A DNA stretch of 64,000 nt from Phoebastria nigripes (lineage: Eukaryota > Chordata > Aves > Procellariiformes > Diomedeidae): NCBI GenBank assembly GCA_035582835.1, contig JAYKAV010002442.1, positions 2,288,052-2,352,051 of the forward strand, given 5' to 3'. Numbering within the stretch: position 1 is the stretch's first letter; the number at the start of each line of letters is the position of its first letter. The translations under genes and the position numbers were made by a program. Shown here one piece after another: positions 14,563-27,352 of the stretch. Below the pieces are notes generated by a model that worked only from the letters and a program-made list of their open reading frames with translations, was not told where the DNA came from and made no database searches.

Positions 14563-14925
14563 TGGGACTTGAAAGAGACAAAGGCAATTTATGCTGTGTT
14601 GGACTCTGTAAGAGAAGTCGCTGCTTCCCCAATACAATGGATAAGTACCTCAGCACTGCTTTTGCCAGAAGGCAGGCACTTGCTGCAGCAGCCAGCAAGA
14701 GCCCGTGGGGCCTGATCTCTTGCAATGGATGCCCCTTTCCAGTCTGTGCCAAAAACTGCAGGGGTGAGGCCTGCACTCAAGCAATATGCCCAGCTGTGGT
14801 GCGTGCCGCTGCTACCAGAAAGAGGAACAGCATGATGGGTGTGTCGGTGCTGACGTGCTACTGGAGGCCCAGAGTCGTGTAAGCGATTGTTCCAGAACTC
14901 AACCCTGCTCTGAAAAACTGATGAC

Positions 14926-14931
14926 AATAAA
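14926..14931 (+). terminator. SCYL3: SCYL3 proximal polyadenylation signal
   Basis: AATAAA lies 364 nt beyond the SCYL3 stop codon, in the 3' UTR. A T-rich stretch follows at about 14966, as expected downstream of a cleavage site. Confidence 0.6.
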
Positions 14932-15073
14932 TGAAAGTCACACTGAGTTCCTTGGTTAATGTGCCTTTTTTTTTTTTTTCCCCCTCCAGAAAAGTAAAGC
15001 CCTTAGCTAAAAAGTTAAAAGGAGCCATTTCTAAGAGATGATTTTAAGATGAATGTAGAGTTTACTCAACTTA

Positions 15074-15079
15074 TTTATT
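15074..15079 (-). terminator. FIRRM: possible FIRRM distal polyadenylation signal inside the SCYL3 3' UTR
   Basis: The plus strand reads ttatttattt, giving AATAAA on the minus strand about 650 nt beyond the FIRRM stop. If used, FIRRM and SCYL3 transcripts would be complementary over at least 130 nt. Confidence 0.3.
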
Positions 15080-15195
15080 TCTGTTTATATAGTTCTGTCA
15101 GTGGATGGCACAAGAGGTGCTAGGAACCGTGCAGTGAAGGACCTCTGAACACAAACTGCTTAAACACCGCATTCTTTCTGCTCTTAACTGTGACC

Positions 15196-15201
15196 AATAA
15201 A
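15196..15201 (+). terminator. SCYL3: SCYL3 distal polyadenylation signal
   Basis: A second AATAAA in context ccaataaagatt, followed by a T-rich element. It would give a 3' UTR of about 650 nt ending close to the FIRRM terminal exon on the other strand. Confidence 0.55.
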
Positions 15202-15692
15202 GATTATTTTTAAAAGATGACCCTAGCGTGGAGTGGAACCAGCAGCAGAGGTATGTTCAGAGAACAGTATAGAGCCTTAAACTGTTATTCTTGAGTGTAT
15301 TTTAAAATTAAGATAAAAACACCTACTGCCTGGTCACCTGTACATGTCAGGAACAAAGGTAACTGTTACTTTTACAACAGATTCAAACATCTTAGTATTC
15401 AAAATACAATCTCCTGAAATGTTTATCATCATACAGTAGCTTAGAAGAACAAGCTATACATTGGCAATATACAAAATGACAGCTCAGATGCACAATAGTG
15501 TCCATTAAAATATATCAGTTCTTCCACCCAGTTATTACGAAAGACGGGCCAACATCTCACACCTCAGTTCATTTTGGCACATTAACCGAGACCCAGCAGT
15601 ACAGCAGAGCATCGCCCTGTGTCACAGTTTTTTCTTCTCCAGCAATCATGGTACAAAGGCATCTCTTCCCTCAGAACAGGGAGCTGAGCTGT

Positions 15693-15698
15693 TTTATT
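15693..15698 (-). terminator. FIRRM: possible FIRRM proximal polyadenylation signal
   Basis: Reverse-strand AATAAA only 24 nt beyond the FIRRM stop. This would give a very short 3' UTR. A further reverse-strand AATAAA at 15074-15079 would make the FIRRM transcript overlap the SCYL3 3' UTR. Confidence 0.4.
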
Positions 15699-15721
15699 GT
15701 CTCTAAAACCTGTTGAGCGCC

Positions 15722-18700
15722 TTACCGTACACTGTGTCTGAGGATGGCTATAGCTGTATGTAGATCCTCCAGTTTCACTGCAAGCCAAGCAGGGGGTGAC
15801 CCTTTCCGGAGCAGCAGCTTCACAGCCTCCACTGCCCCCTCCATTGTGCCTACCGCTGACTTATACTGCTCCTCGGAGGGTGGGTGACATGCTCTTTTTG
15901 CCAGAGGCTGCAGATTTAAGTAAACACGAGACATCATTTATAATGCTCTACATGAGTGATCAGTCTTCAAATGCAAGAAAACCCTTCGATGGAGAAAAGC
16001 TGTAAGACACTGCCTTGCCTTGTGAGAGTTCTTGCCAGCTGGCAGGCAGTACAGAGCATTTAGGTATAATACTAAGGGCCAGGAGTGCANGCGACCTTTT
16101 TTCTTAGAAAATGGAGGGCAGCAAGACCATCTTGAACCTCTTTACTGTACTTCCCAGAACTGACAGAAATTGACAACAGAGCCCAGATAGTTTAAAGAAG
16201 TGCACATACCTCTCCTGTTGACTCCAGTTCTCCTGCCATTTTCATAAACTGTGCACTGCAGGTAATCCTTTCTTGTTTCATGCGTTCTGTTCGTGCTTCT
16301 GTTGTCTCTTCAACTTGCCTTGTCTGGGGAGAAAGCCACAGGAGAGGTAACTAAACCAAGGCGGCATTACCAACCTTCATAGGCTCAATTTGTATACCCA
16401 GAACAAGGCGGAAGGAGGGAGAGATCTGAACGTGCAGTTCAAATTGAATCTAATTTCTCACACACTCTTCTGAGCAGGAGATTGAAGTTATCTACAACAA
16501 CTTTGGTGTAGCATCACTGGCAGCTATCAGTTCTGTTGCTAATTACGTGCTTGTCAAAAACTGCTCATCCAGATAGCCCTGCCTTAGGTCACAGCATGAT
16601 AACCACCCCCTCTTTCCTGCTGTCTGTGTTCTGCACNAATAGCCATCTGCTCTTAAGAGAATTTTTTCTAACATGCAAAAAGGACTAAGATGCTTCATAC
16701 ATGTTCATTTAGCTTTCAGAAACTGATTCAAGAGAAACGGGGAAGGAAATCACACAAATGGAATGATGAAACCCCTGTCTTTTTAATAGATAACTTCTCT
16801 GCTTACAAGAATAACTGTGCAATTTAATCATTTTTTTTGTTCAAGGATAGAAAAGCAAAGCATTTAAGTCAAAGTTGGGAAGTACTGGAAGAGCAGCGTG
16901 CATAGGAATGGCAGTTGTTAATTCTGCTGATTAAAGCAAGTAGAAAAGTTCAACCAGATCCCAGTTAACAGAACAATTTATTTTAAACTTACTTACTTAA
17001 TCGCCATGCAGATAATGCAGGTGTAGACATAGACATAGGCCGCGTACAACTTATTATGGATGTGTACAACATCAAGTAGGAAGGCAGTAAAATGGTTCAA
17101 CATACATACCTTAGCCAGAAAACTAACAACTTTGTTCTTAGTTTCTTCAGAATTAAGGCACTGAGGAACAACATCTTCATGGCTTGTTTCCTGTCAAAAA
17201 TGTTGAGTAATAGTTGCTTAGTACATTCATATTAACAAAGGAATAGACAAAGTAAAAAGTGTTTCTATGACAATCCCTTCCTTGTTGCAACCAATCTAAG
17301 CAACCAATGCTTAATCTTCCTTCACTTCCAGCTCCTGTAATCACTTACAGCTGCGTTAGCCCTCATTACTTTTGATGTGCAGTAGCATCTGTAACACTAA
17401 GATCCAAATTGGTCAGTTGAAGAGCAGCAAACGTTTAAGACGAAAGAATTCTGTACAACAAAAGTTAACAGAGCCAAATACAGGCATCCAGAGTTCCGCT
17501 ATGCTTACCTCTGCAAAATGCATGAATGCCTCCAACGCATGCTGATGAATCAGCCAGGTCTGGTCAGCTAGCAGAGAAGCAAACAAACACGACAGCTGGG
17601 GTCCAACTTGCCTCTGANAGAGGAACAAATATCTATCAGTTCTAAAGGGTTAGTTGTGCATACCTTACCATCATGATTTATTATTAAAGAATCGCGCTAA
17701 GGTTAAGGGACAGGTTTGTGAAATGCGAGAGTGCTACTGCCCTGTCTGGCAAAAAAACACTGTAAGGGAGGTGACGTGTTCTATTCTTTCTTCTTGGAGG
17801 TTCAAATGTCAGTCCTTTCTAACGGGTGAGAAGCAACAAGCAAATGAATAAACAAAAGATCTTACATGCAGTCAGCATGTCTTGATGGAAAATAAAACTG
17901 CCACAGACCATTAATAAGGCTCCAAGATGACTATGTCATGGCACTCCTGTATGTATTTGGTGAACTTGATCCTTCACTTTATATTTAAATAAATAGCATA
18001 TATTTTCATCGAAAGACTGAAGATTATCTAAATAAGGCCACAATTATATTTACCTGTGCTTCTTGTGGTATAAACACCTTTCCCATAGAAGAGAGAAAAT
18101 CCACCATCGCTAGACGAACATGATCTGGGGGATCCAGCTGGAAAAGGGAAGACTGCAGTGCAAATACCTGCAGAAAGCAAACCCCAGCGAAGCTCCATCA
18201 AACAGACTGCAGGTGAAAACTGTTCTGTCTCATCTTTAAATCTGAGGACATTGATTTTGGAAAACTGGACTGAAAACAAAAGGAGGTGTGCTACACCTAG
18301 GATAAAGCTGCAGTATGCATTTTAGAAAGAAACAAGCATGCTCTATAGCATATCCATATATCTTAATTACCTTACAGAGTAACGGGATTCTCAAAAGCAA
18401 TGTTAACCGAAGTGCCATACACTTGGTTTAAAGACCAGGAAAGTAATCAAGGAAGAAATAAAATTAGGAACCTCCATGTGTTAAGAGAAGGCCAGACCAT
18501 GAAATAACTCATTTGAGATTTCAGTAAATCACAAGAAACTTGGTTTTCATGAAGTAAATTATTCATAAGAAGGCTTGGGTGGTTTTTTTTGTTTGTTTGG
18601 TTTTTTACCTGAGTAATCAGTTGAGCATCTAATGCTTGGATGAAAAATTCCAAAAGGTGAAGTAATAAACACAGGGTCTGCTGGAGACATGGCTCATCTG

Positions 18701-21700
18701 AGACCTTCAACAGATCACAAGATATTAGTAACACTGCATTTTAGCTTATGGAATAACTACTTAAGAAAGAATTTAAAGTTACAGTAGTGTTCCAAAATTC
18801 TTAGCCTAACTTCACACACATAAAACAACACATCGTAAGCAGCATTAGAAAATATTAAAATAGTCATATCAATATTTCTAGGTAGTCATATTTTACAAGA
18901 CCCTTTTCTTTGATTTTTATTAAGAATATTTCTTATCCCTCATNTCCTTCCTCCACTCACTAATATAAGCAGCCAAAGGTTATCTGAACTATTCTTTTCA
19001 CTTATCAGTTGCCAAATGTCTTCACAGAACAGCTGAGGTTGGAAGAGACCTCCGAAGGAACACATTGTTGGCTCTTCTTCACTCCCACTCTCAAACTTTC
19101 TTTTTTAATCCGGAGTATGAACCATGGCAATCCTTTTTTCTTTACTGCAATTGCAGACATGAACAGGTATACAGTCGCAAGGGAATCGCCTTACCCCCTT
19201 GTTCTCAAATACGGGAGGAAGGTTACTGGCTCTATGGGTTTTCACGTGCTAAGCTGCGTACTAATTAAATCACCATGAGTTTTGTTCACATTCTAACGAA
19301 CATTTAAAATAGGCCAAATTTGTAACTGGTATGAATCAGAATGAAGTATTTCATACTTCTCGTTAAGCAAGTCTGAATCTGACACTAAGTAACAGATGGA
19401 GTAGCAAGGAGCTGTATATGTAACATTCAGGAAAATTCAAGGTCCGCTTCCCAGAGCGCATGCCTGCCTAATACATAAACCAGCTGACAGCAGATGGGCA
19501 GCGCAGTTACACTGTGCTTTACAGAAATGGTCCAATCCAAGTAAAACAACTTAGTAACAAACACATGATGAAACAGCACCAGCCTCTCAAAGACATCATG
19601 TTTTCACCACTGGAACAGCAAATCCTCTTACCTGCTTAGGCTGGAGAAAAGTCCAGAACTGACCAAGCACTCCCAAGATAGATGCCTGAAGTTCTGCCTC
19701 CAGAGTGTCACCAGCAAAATTGTAGGCAGCCAGCAGGACAGAAAGGGCAGTATTCTAGTAGGAAAAAATGTATAACTAAGACCAAAAAAACCTACGCGTA
19801 AAACAAACCAAAACCCCAGGCTTATAATAAACATCTAAAATGATACAAGATGGCAAGAAGCCCAATGTGCTGTGTCAGCGGTACAGTACAGCTAATCCAC
19901 CAGGCCACTGGCCAATAAAGCTTCCAAAGCGAGGAAACCATCCGTTACTTCTGTGAGTTTCACACAATGCTGTAGTCATTAACTGCATTGGCAGGCGAAA
20001 GCTGGCAGCAGATACTTCATGTGGAAGTCTCTGGTTTCTCACACTCCTCTCCTTCGCCAAGGAGACCAGTGAGCATCTTTCAGATTTGATGCCGCATAAA
20101 AACAGCCAGGACTTCAAAACTTAAAAGTAATTGTATGACATAGTATAAATCAGAAATTCTAAAGAAAAATACATCTGCTCACCCAGAGAGCAAACAACTA
20201 ATAAACCCCATGACCTCCACTATCATCACACTCATAGCAGAGGGTCCTAAGGTGTTATGTACTAAAAGAAAATATTAAAATGAGAATCCTTCCTCATGCA
20301 TTTGCCAGTTAGGCATGGTGAAAAGCTGTGCAACACACAGAAAATAGAACTGAGGTGACAGCAACAGAATCCTTATAGTTTGGAAATCCAGAGTTCACAC
20401 ATTTTTACAAAGAGAACTACGTCTCCTTTACCACAGGTCGGAGCTCTCCCAAAGCGCGCCTGCTATTCAGCCATCGCCTGCACTGTGCAAGCCCTGCCAC
20501 ACAGAGCTGACATGCCACTCGTTTCCTAAGATCAGGATTCAGGGCCTTGAGGGATACGTGCTGCCACACAGCCAAGTTCTCCTCCTCTTCTGGAAGAAAC
20601 TTATGAGCAAATTCTACCTGCAAACAAAAGTTAATATGAACTAAACAGACCAGAAGACAATTTGGTAACCTGTCAGAAAGCTGAAAAACCAAAATGCACT
20701 ACTAGTTTGCTTTAGAAATATTACATGAAAAAAATTGTGTAAAATCTTTCATTTAAATAAAATCCAACTTTTTATATAAAAACCTTATAAAACTGCCACC
20801 TCCCTTGTCACATATAGGACATCAGAATGATTAAGCAACTTCAGCTGCTTGAAGCAATGGCCCTAGGAAGTAGAAGAAAGAGCTTTAGCCTCTCTGAGGT
20901 GTATAGAGAGGCACTGACAGGAAAGGATACTACTCCTTATATCTGATGACATGAGAACACTCATGAACACTAGTCGCAGATGCAATGACAGGACATACAG
21001 CTTCAGCAAATGTGGGAGATATGCTGTTTTCATACTTAGTCAAAAAAAGGACTTCATTGCCACCCAATAAGACCACTCTTAGAAAGGTATATGTGCCTTT
21101 GTTGTTTTTATTAAAGAGCACATCTGCACAAATTAGGATCCACTATGACAAAGTAATACCAAGTACAATATCAAGTACAGCAAGCAAGCACTCAACATCC
21201 TGCCATTTCTGAAGAACTGAAAGAAGATATTTTTAACACAGGCCACTTATTTAAATCTCTTCTATTAAAGACAGAAGATGCTGGTGCTATACTTGCCTGA
21301 TGATCTGGAGCCATCAAGAACAGCATACGCCTCAGCAGAACGCCCAAGGCAGAGACCTGGTAACAGTCACTGGGCCAAGACTTTATCTGAATTAAGAAAA
21401 ACAGGGAATGCATCTAATTAAATTAAGAAAAAATCACCACTCGGCAAATGAATTCTATACAGAATGTTCTGACAGCTGTTATGTGGGATCACAGCAGTAA
21501 TGCTAAATAAAACAATGCAGGACATGTTGGAAATAGTAGGCATATTGCTTTATATTATGAAAGTACTGCTTTTGCTAATTATTAACCCAATTTGAGGAAC
21601 TAAAACAATCTCAACTTTGGATTCGGAAAAAGATGAAGCTCCTGTCTTTGGTCATTTAGAACCAGTAAAACTAGGATTAAAGCTGGTGCCGAATTGCAAA

Positions 21701-23467
21701 CATCACTGTGCTTCTTACCAAGTGGGCAATCACAACAACGTGGTGAGCGCACAGTTCAGCTGTTCCATACCTGGAAAGCGGGAGAGAGACAGAAGCTTGT
21801 GAGTCTGTACCTCCTACTCTTTTACAGACTAAATACTATAAATCTTGTCTGAGAGATGCCCATTTCCCCTAACATATTTAAACTTGATATGCACAGACAC
21901 AATTTACTTGAGAGAACCATTCCAAAAAACAAATAATAGAAAAGGTATGTTCCCCTTACTTGCATGAATGTAAAAATGGCTAAGCCATTTCTGCTTCTAA
22001 TTTTCAAAATACGCTCTATATCTGAAAATAATCTAATTCTGGGACAATTTTGTCTTAAAAAAAAATCTCTCTCAAGGATTTATGTACAACAACAGAACTA
22101 ACTGGTTCTGTGGAAATCCTGCTTGACCTGTAATAAAAACATCTTACCGGGCAAGGAAGCACCATGAGTCCATTGCTAGCAGAGACGTGATCATACTAGA
22201 ACCCAGCACAGCATCCAGCAGAGCATACTCCTGAGGAGAAAATATATATGTAAATTCACATAGAAACAGATTGCAGGCCTACTATTAGTTTTACTCCACT
22301 AATTAGATTTTCAGCTTATTGAATTTAAAATGTTTTAAGAACTCATTTTCATACTCTATACTCAGCTACACCATCAAGCAAGCAGCTACGCCTTTAGTTT
22401 TGCATACTTTGAATGTACCCGTATGTTCATTTCAATGGGCTGAGGATCCTTCCTTCACTTTTCAAAACATTTCATCTTGTGCATCCCTTCTTCGCAAGGC
22501 AATTTTTATGAAAAAAAATTGTTTTGTTTTGTTTTTTTTTTTTTTTAAAAAACCAGTGTATTGCCAGTTTTCTTGCCAGCTTTATTGGCAGCTTACTGAA
22601 AACCAAATAAAACCTTTTCCTCTCTTCGGAACACAAATTTTACTTGAAACAGGAATGTAGCATTCAGGAAAAAAACCCTAAATTAGGGCTATAATTTTTG
22701 TGACAGCTCTTAACTTTATAAAGGTTTACATTTACCTAGAGGTTCTTTTGTCTATGTGCAGTAAAAAGAGAAAAACTTTTAAAACATTATGTAACATTAA
22801 TCAAAGCCCAGAATACTCGTCTGAAGTAGAAAAATTTTCTTATTACCATTTTATGGTATGTTCTTAGCTGGAATCACAACAATATAATCTACTCTAAATA
22901 TTAAATGCCACTTTATTACTTCACAGTATAGACTAACAAAACCAGGTAAATTTAATACAAGTTGAATACTGCATAAAAGAAAGCACTGAACTTTTATAAC
23001 AACTTGACCTCCCCCCCTCCCAAAGAGAACAAGAATTTCCAACACCGTGAGGTTCTCAAGAACTTGTATGAAGCTTTATTTTCCCCTTTCCCACAAGTGA
23101 CATTTGCTGCATAACTGAACTCCAGTCATGTAACGGCATCACGGCTGCTTTCTACAGAACCACTTCATACCTAAGCGTCTGTTTAGAGCTAGATCATTAG
23201 AAAAAACTCATTCTTTTTTAAATAGTACCTATGCATCACAACAGCTGAAGAGATGTTAAGCAAAAAACAATCTTACCAGCTGTGGAAAGTGTGATGGGAG
23301 TGTGGAAGCAATGAAGGAGCACAGGTGGACACAGACGTAGTGATACAGGGTGATGGGAACTGCTGGCTGTCCTGTACTGATCACCTCTGGCAAACAAACA
23401 GGGAGAGAAAGCTCGCCAGAACATTGCTGGAAACTGAAGAAGAGAGCTGAAAACAAAGACAGGCTGC

Positions 23468-23542
<75 letters not shown>

Positions 23543-26500
23543 AAAACGGTTGAGTTACAGATATGCAAATTCCAAATCCTGCAAACAACATCTGTACTAC
23601 AGAATCTTTGTCTCTGACTGGAAACAGTGGCAATAACTTCAGTGCTTTTACACTAGATTTATGTTCCTGACTACCTTCCTCTTTTACAAATTCAGGTGAT
23701 TATTAGAGGGTTCAGGCATAAAAATGCAAGATTTTAACTGAGTGAAGTATCAATAAATTGTACACACATCTCTCTTCTTATCCTGGAAGTAGTCTAAATA
23801 CCATCCCTTTCCCGGAAAAACGAAGACATCTGTGGCTCTGTATCCTTCACTCCTGAAGCACTGAACATCAGATCCTGTTTTTCTCAGCATAAGGATGTAA
23901 ATCTATAGAGTCTGACAAATTTTACTATTCAGTTGCGAGGGAAACCCCAGCAACTGAGCCCCTCTGTTTGCCCATATAGACTGATAGTTGTGGTGAAGAA
24001 ATAGAGTGAAAACCTTTTTAGTACCTTTTTCCTGTGTTCCAGAGAGTTTGCACTTCTTCAGGCTGACAGGACAGCTTGTCCATTATGGTAATCAGGACAA
24101 GACACTGGGGCAGCTGCTGCTCAGGGGGGAGACCTGTAGGAGTTTTTTTAAAATATGATGCTAGTCGCCCTGGTAAATATATCGTCTGTGTAAACTGGCT
24201 TTTAAGCAAGTGACAAATGATGAACAACTAGTGAAACAAAGTAAAACAATCAAAAATCACTTAGACACACAGCTGGAAAAAAAAGGAATGTTTCGTCGTA
24301 AACATTATGTTTGAAGTGAAAAATAAATCCAATATACTATTTCAGATAAAAGCTAAATAAAATATTCCAGTTCTGAACTGTCACTGCAACATGCTGCAAA
24401 GGAGTTACAATCTGGGTGCCTCACACTTCCAGTCTCCTTGAAAGCACTGGAAGCCTCAAACACGGAAAACACAGAGTTTTCTTCTAAGTGTGTCAGGATA
24501 ATCACAAGGCCAGAGTGCACATGTGGGAGAGAAGCAAGACCAGCCTACAGAGAGAAAAGGAGCAACTGATGCTCACACCGTATCTCCCAAGAGGTAGCAC
24601 AGCTATCTCAGAATTATGACATGTTGGTCAGGGCAGAAATGACAAAAAGCTGGTCATTTTTCAGTTTCAAGGCATTCTACTTTCCACAGAAAATAATTAA
24701 TTTTGGAAAAATAGCTGTCTTCCCCCACCAACAGAACAGCAGAAAAATTTCAGCCTACTTTGAAAGTTTGTGACAAATGTGGATTGAAATTATGCAAAAC
24801 AGCAGAATCGATAGGATTTCTGTTAACCAGATTAATGTTGAAGTTACTGCGAGTACTTCGGAAAAGATGCATTCAACATGAACTATCTGTTGTAAAATTC
24901 ATCTGAGTTAGTGTGCAACTGGCTATATCATAGTACTTGCAAAAAAATTAGATGCAAGCAAACCACTACAGAATATTGCTCGTGGTCCAGAAAGTCAAAA
25001 TATCAATCCTGATCCCTTAGAGTGGCAGCTGTATTTTAAACCCACCTAACTCTTCACTTAACACTTGCTCCATAAAAGGGCTAAAAGGAAGAAGCTGGTT
25101 GATGAGAGGGTCCAGAGCCACAAGAAAAACCCGGGATATTTCATCTCGATGAACTTCTGAGATCTCTGGAGCATAGAGACTGGGAGGAAATTTGCTGGGG
25201 GGGGGGGGTTGAAAAAAAAAAAAGTTAAATATTCTCAGTAGCATTTTCAGTAACATTACTTTTCAAAAGAACTACAAAAAGGCAAATTCATGATTTCCTC
25301 ATTGTGAAATAAAAGACAGAAAAGGCTCCCCGTTTTAGAATATCTATTATAGCCTGAGAGTTACAGCTCTGCATTCAGCCTTTAAACTAAGCATCACAAT
25401 CCAGTATTTTACTAAACATTGACAGAAAACCTTACAAGCTCATGGAAAATGCATGTAAAATACATAACATATATAAGAAGAAATATACTGAATCACAAAA
25501 AAGTCAAGCAATGAACAGCCAGGAAAACACCTGTATACATAATTTGACAGTCATAAATGTGACAGCACTAATTTAACACATGACACTAATAAAAGGCTGC
25601 CACAATTTCTTTGAAGAGAAAAAAAACCCTGGGCAATAAAAGAAAAAAAGTAGTAATATGAGAATAAAGCAAAAGAGATCATGAAATTAAAACCTTCAAC
25701 TCTTGCAGCTTATAAAGTGACTGTAAAAATGCTACCTTCCTACTCAAAAATCCTGCTCAGTTTTGCTGAGTGAATAAAAGTTTACAACCTTCCACTTGAG
25801 AAAGATCTACAAGGTAAGTAAAGTTAGAAGAGGAAACTCGTAAAAAAATATCCACCCAATCTTGCAGTGAAACACGCAGTGAACTCATGCGCACATCTCA
25901 CCACAGAACCTGGTTTCAATTCCAAAAGAATGACTGAAATCAGCCCTCTATTATAAATAAAGTCCACTTTCCCCTATTCTTCCCCACTATTGCAGCAAAT
26001 AGAACAAAACTTTTGAAAGAAAAATGATAAGCCGCTTGCAGACTGTTATGCTTTATGAGCATAACATTAAAAAAGCGTTTGCTTCTGGGAGAACCAGAGA
26101 GTCCTTTTGTGAGATTTCACAAGATTATAAACACAACAGTAAAGCTATGAAAAATTTCAGGATACTCTGTTTCTGATCCTCTCTCCCTTCAGGACAAATG
26201 TTTCCATACTTTGTCTTAAAGTTAAAACAATCTGTCAAATTGTTACTGCTGACACCTGCATTTAGTCTTGTTTTTTTTCTTTCACTAGAATTTAAGACAG
26301 AAAAAAAGAGTAGCATGGCTGTTTCGTTATATGTGAAACAGAAAGGAATTAGGATTAGTAGGGAATGATAATTCTGAACTGCCTTGACTTTGCACAATTT
26401 NACTAACATCACGCTACCGTTTGTTTCAAAGTGGCAGGTACGCTGCTGGGTTGCTCTGCTTTAGCGCTGCCTAACTGCTTCATTCCAAGGTGACCGAAGG

Positions 26501-27306
26501 GCGAATCCTACCTTCAGGGATTTTGACTTTAGGAACAAGAATTTTCAAATGAAATTGCATAAATAGGCCCAGTGTCCAAGACAATCAATCTGCATACTCT
26601 ACACATAACTTGTTAAGAAATGTTGGCACAATTGCAACAAAGTTAGTGGCTCATCAATATTGGACACTCAAGAGCACTGATCAAGCATGGGTTTAAGGTA
26701 ACTAGTACCACACAAAAATGTCCAATTTATTAAAAACTTTTTTTTTTAGATTTCTGTACATGAAAAAAGAAAGGAACAACTCTGGAACAAGAACTGTATT
26801 TTTATATCTCAAAATACCTGCAACTTTAAGAATGTAATATGGAGATGTTACTAAGATACTATCAATAATCACTTATTGGTACTTCACTTACCTGTATATC
26901 TGAAGAAAGAGCTGATGTAACTGAGAGCACGAATCGGAGAAGAAAGAAAGAAATTCCTGCAAAAGCCATTAATTTTGAATGGTACTTTTAATATAAAATA
27001 CATGATTAAATACACTTTCTTTCTGTTCTGCTATATTGGTGTGTAAAGTACTACACTGCAAAAATTGGTTAAGTTCTAACAATCCACAGCACAAAGCAAG
27101 TGCAAAGCAAACAATAAACAAAGTACTCCTAGGATTAATTACACTACATGTATATATATTGTAGGTAAAACAATTAAATTTATAGGCTTATTTAAAAAAA
27201 TTAACAAGTACATTTGTAATAGCCATAGAGAGCTGCAAAAATCTGAAGTGCTCTCATACATGCTGTAAGGCTGTTTTATCCTGTCACGATGCTATTTACG
27301 TTGTGC

Positions 27307-27352
<46 letters not shown>

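Noticed and set aside
23236..23633. Minus-strand frames with long polyphenylalanine
   Set aside because: The Phe run is only the translated poly-T tract; the genuine coding part is the FIRRM exon 23463-23277.
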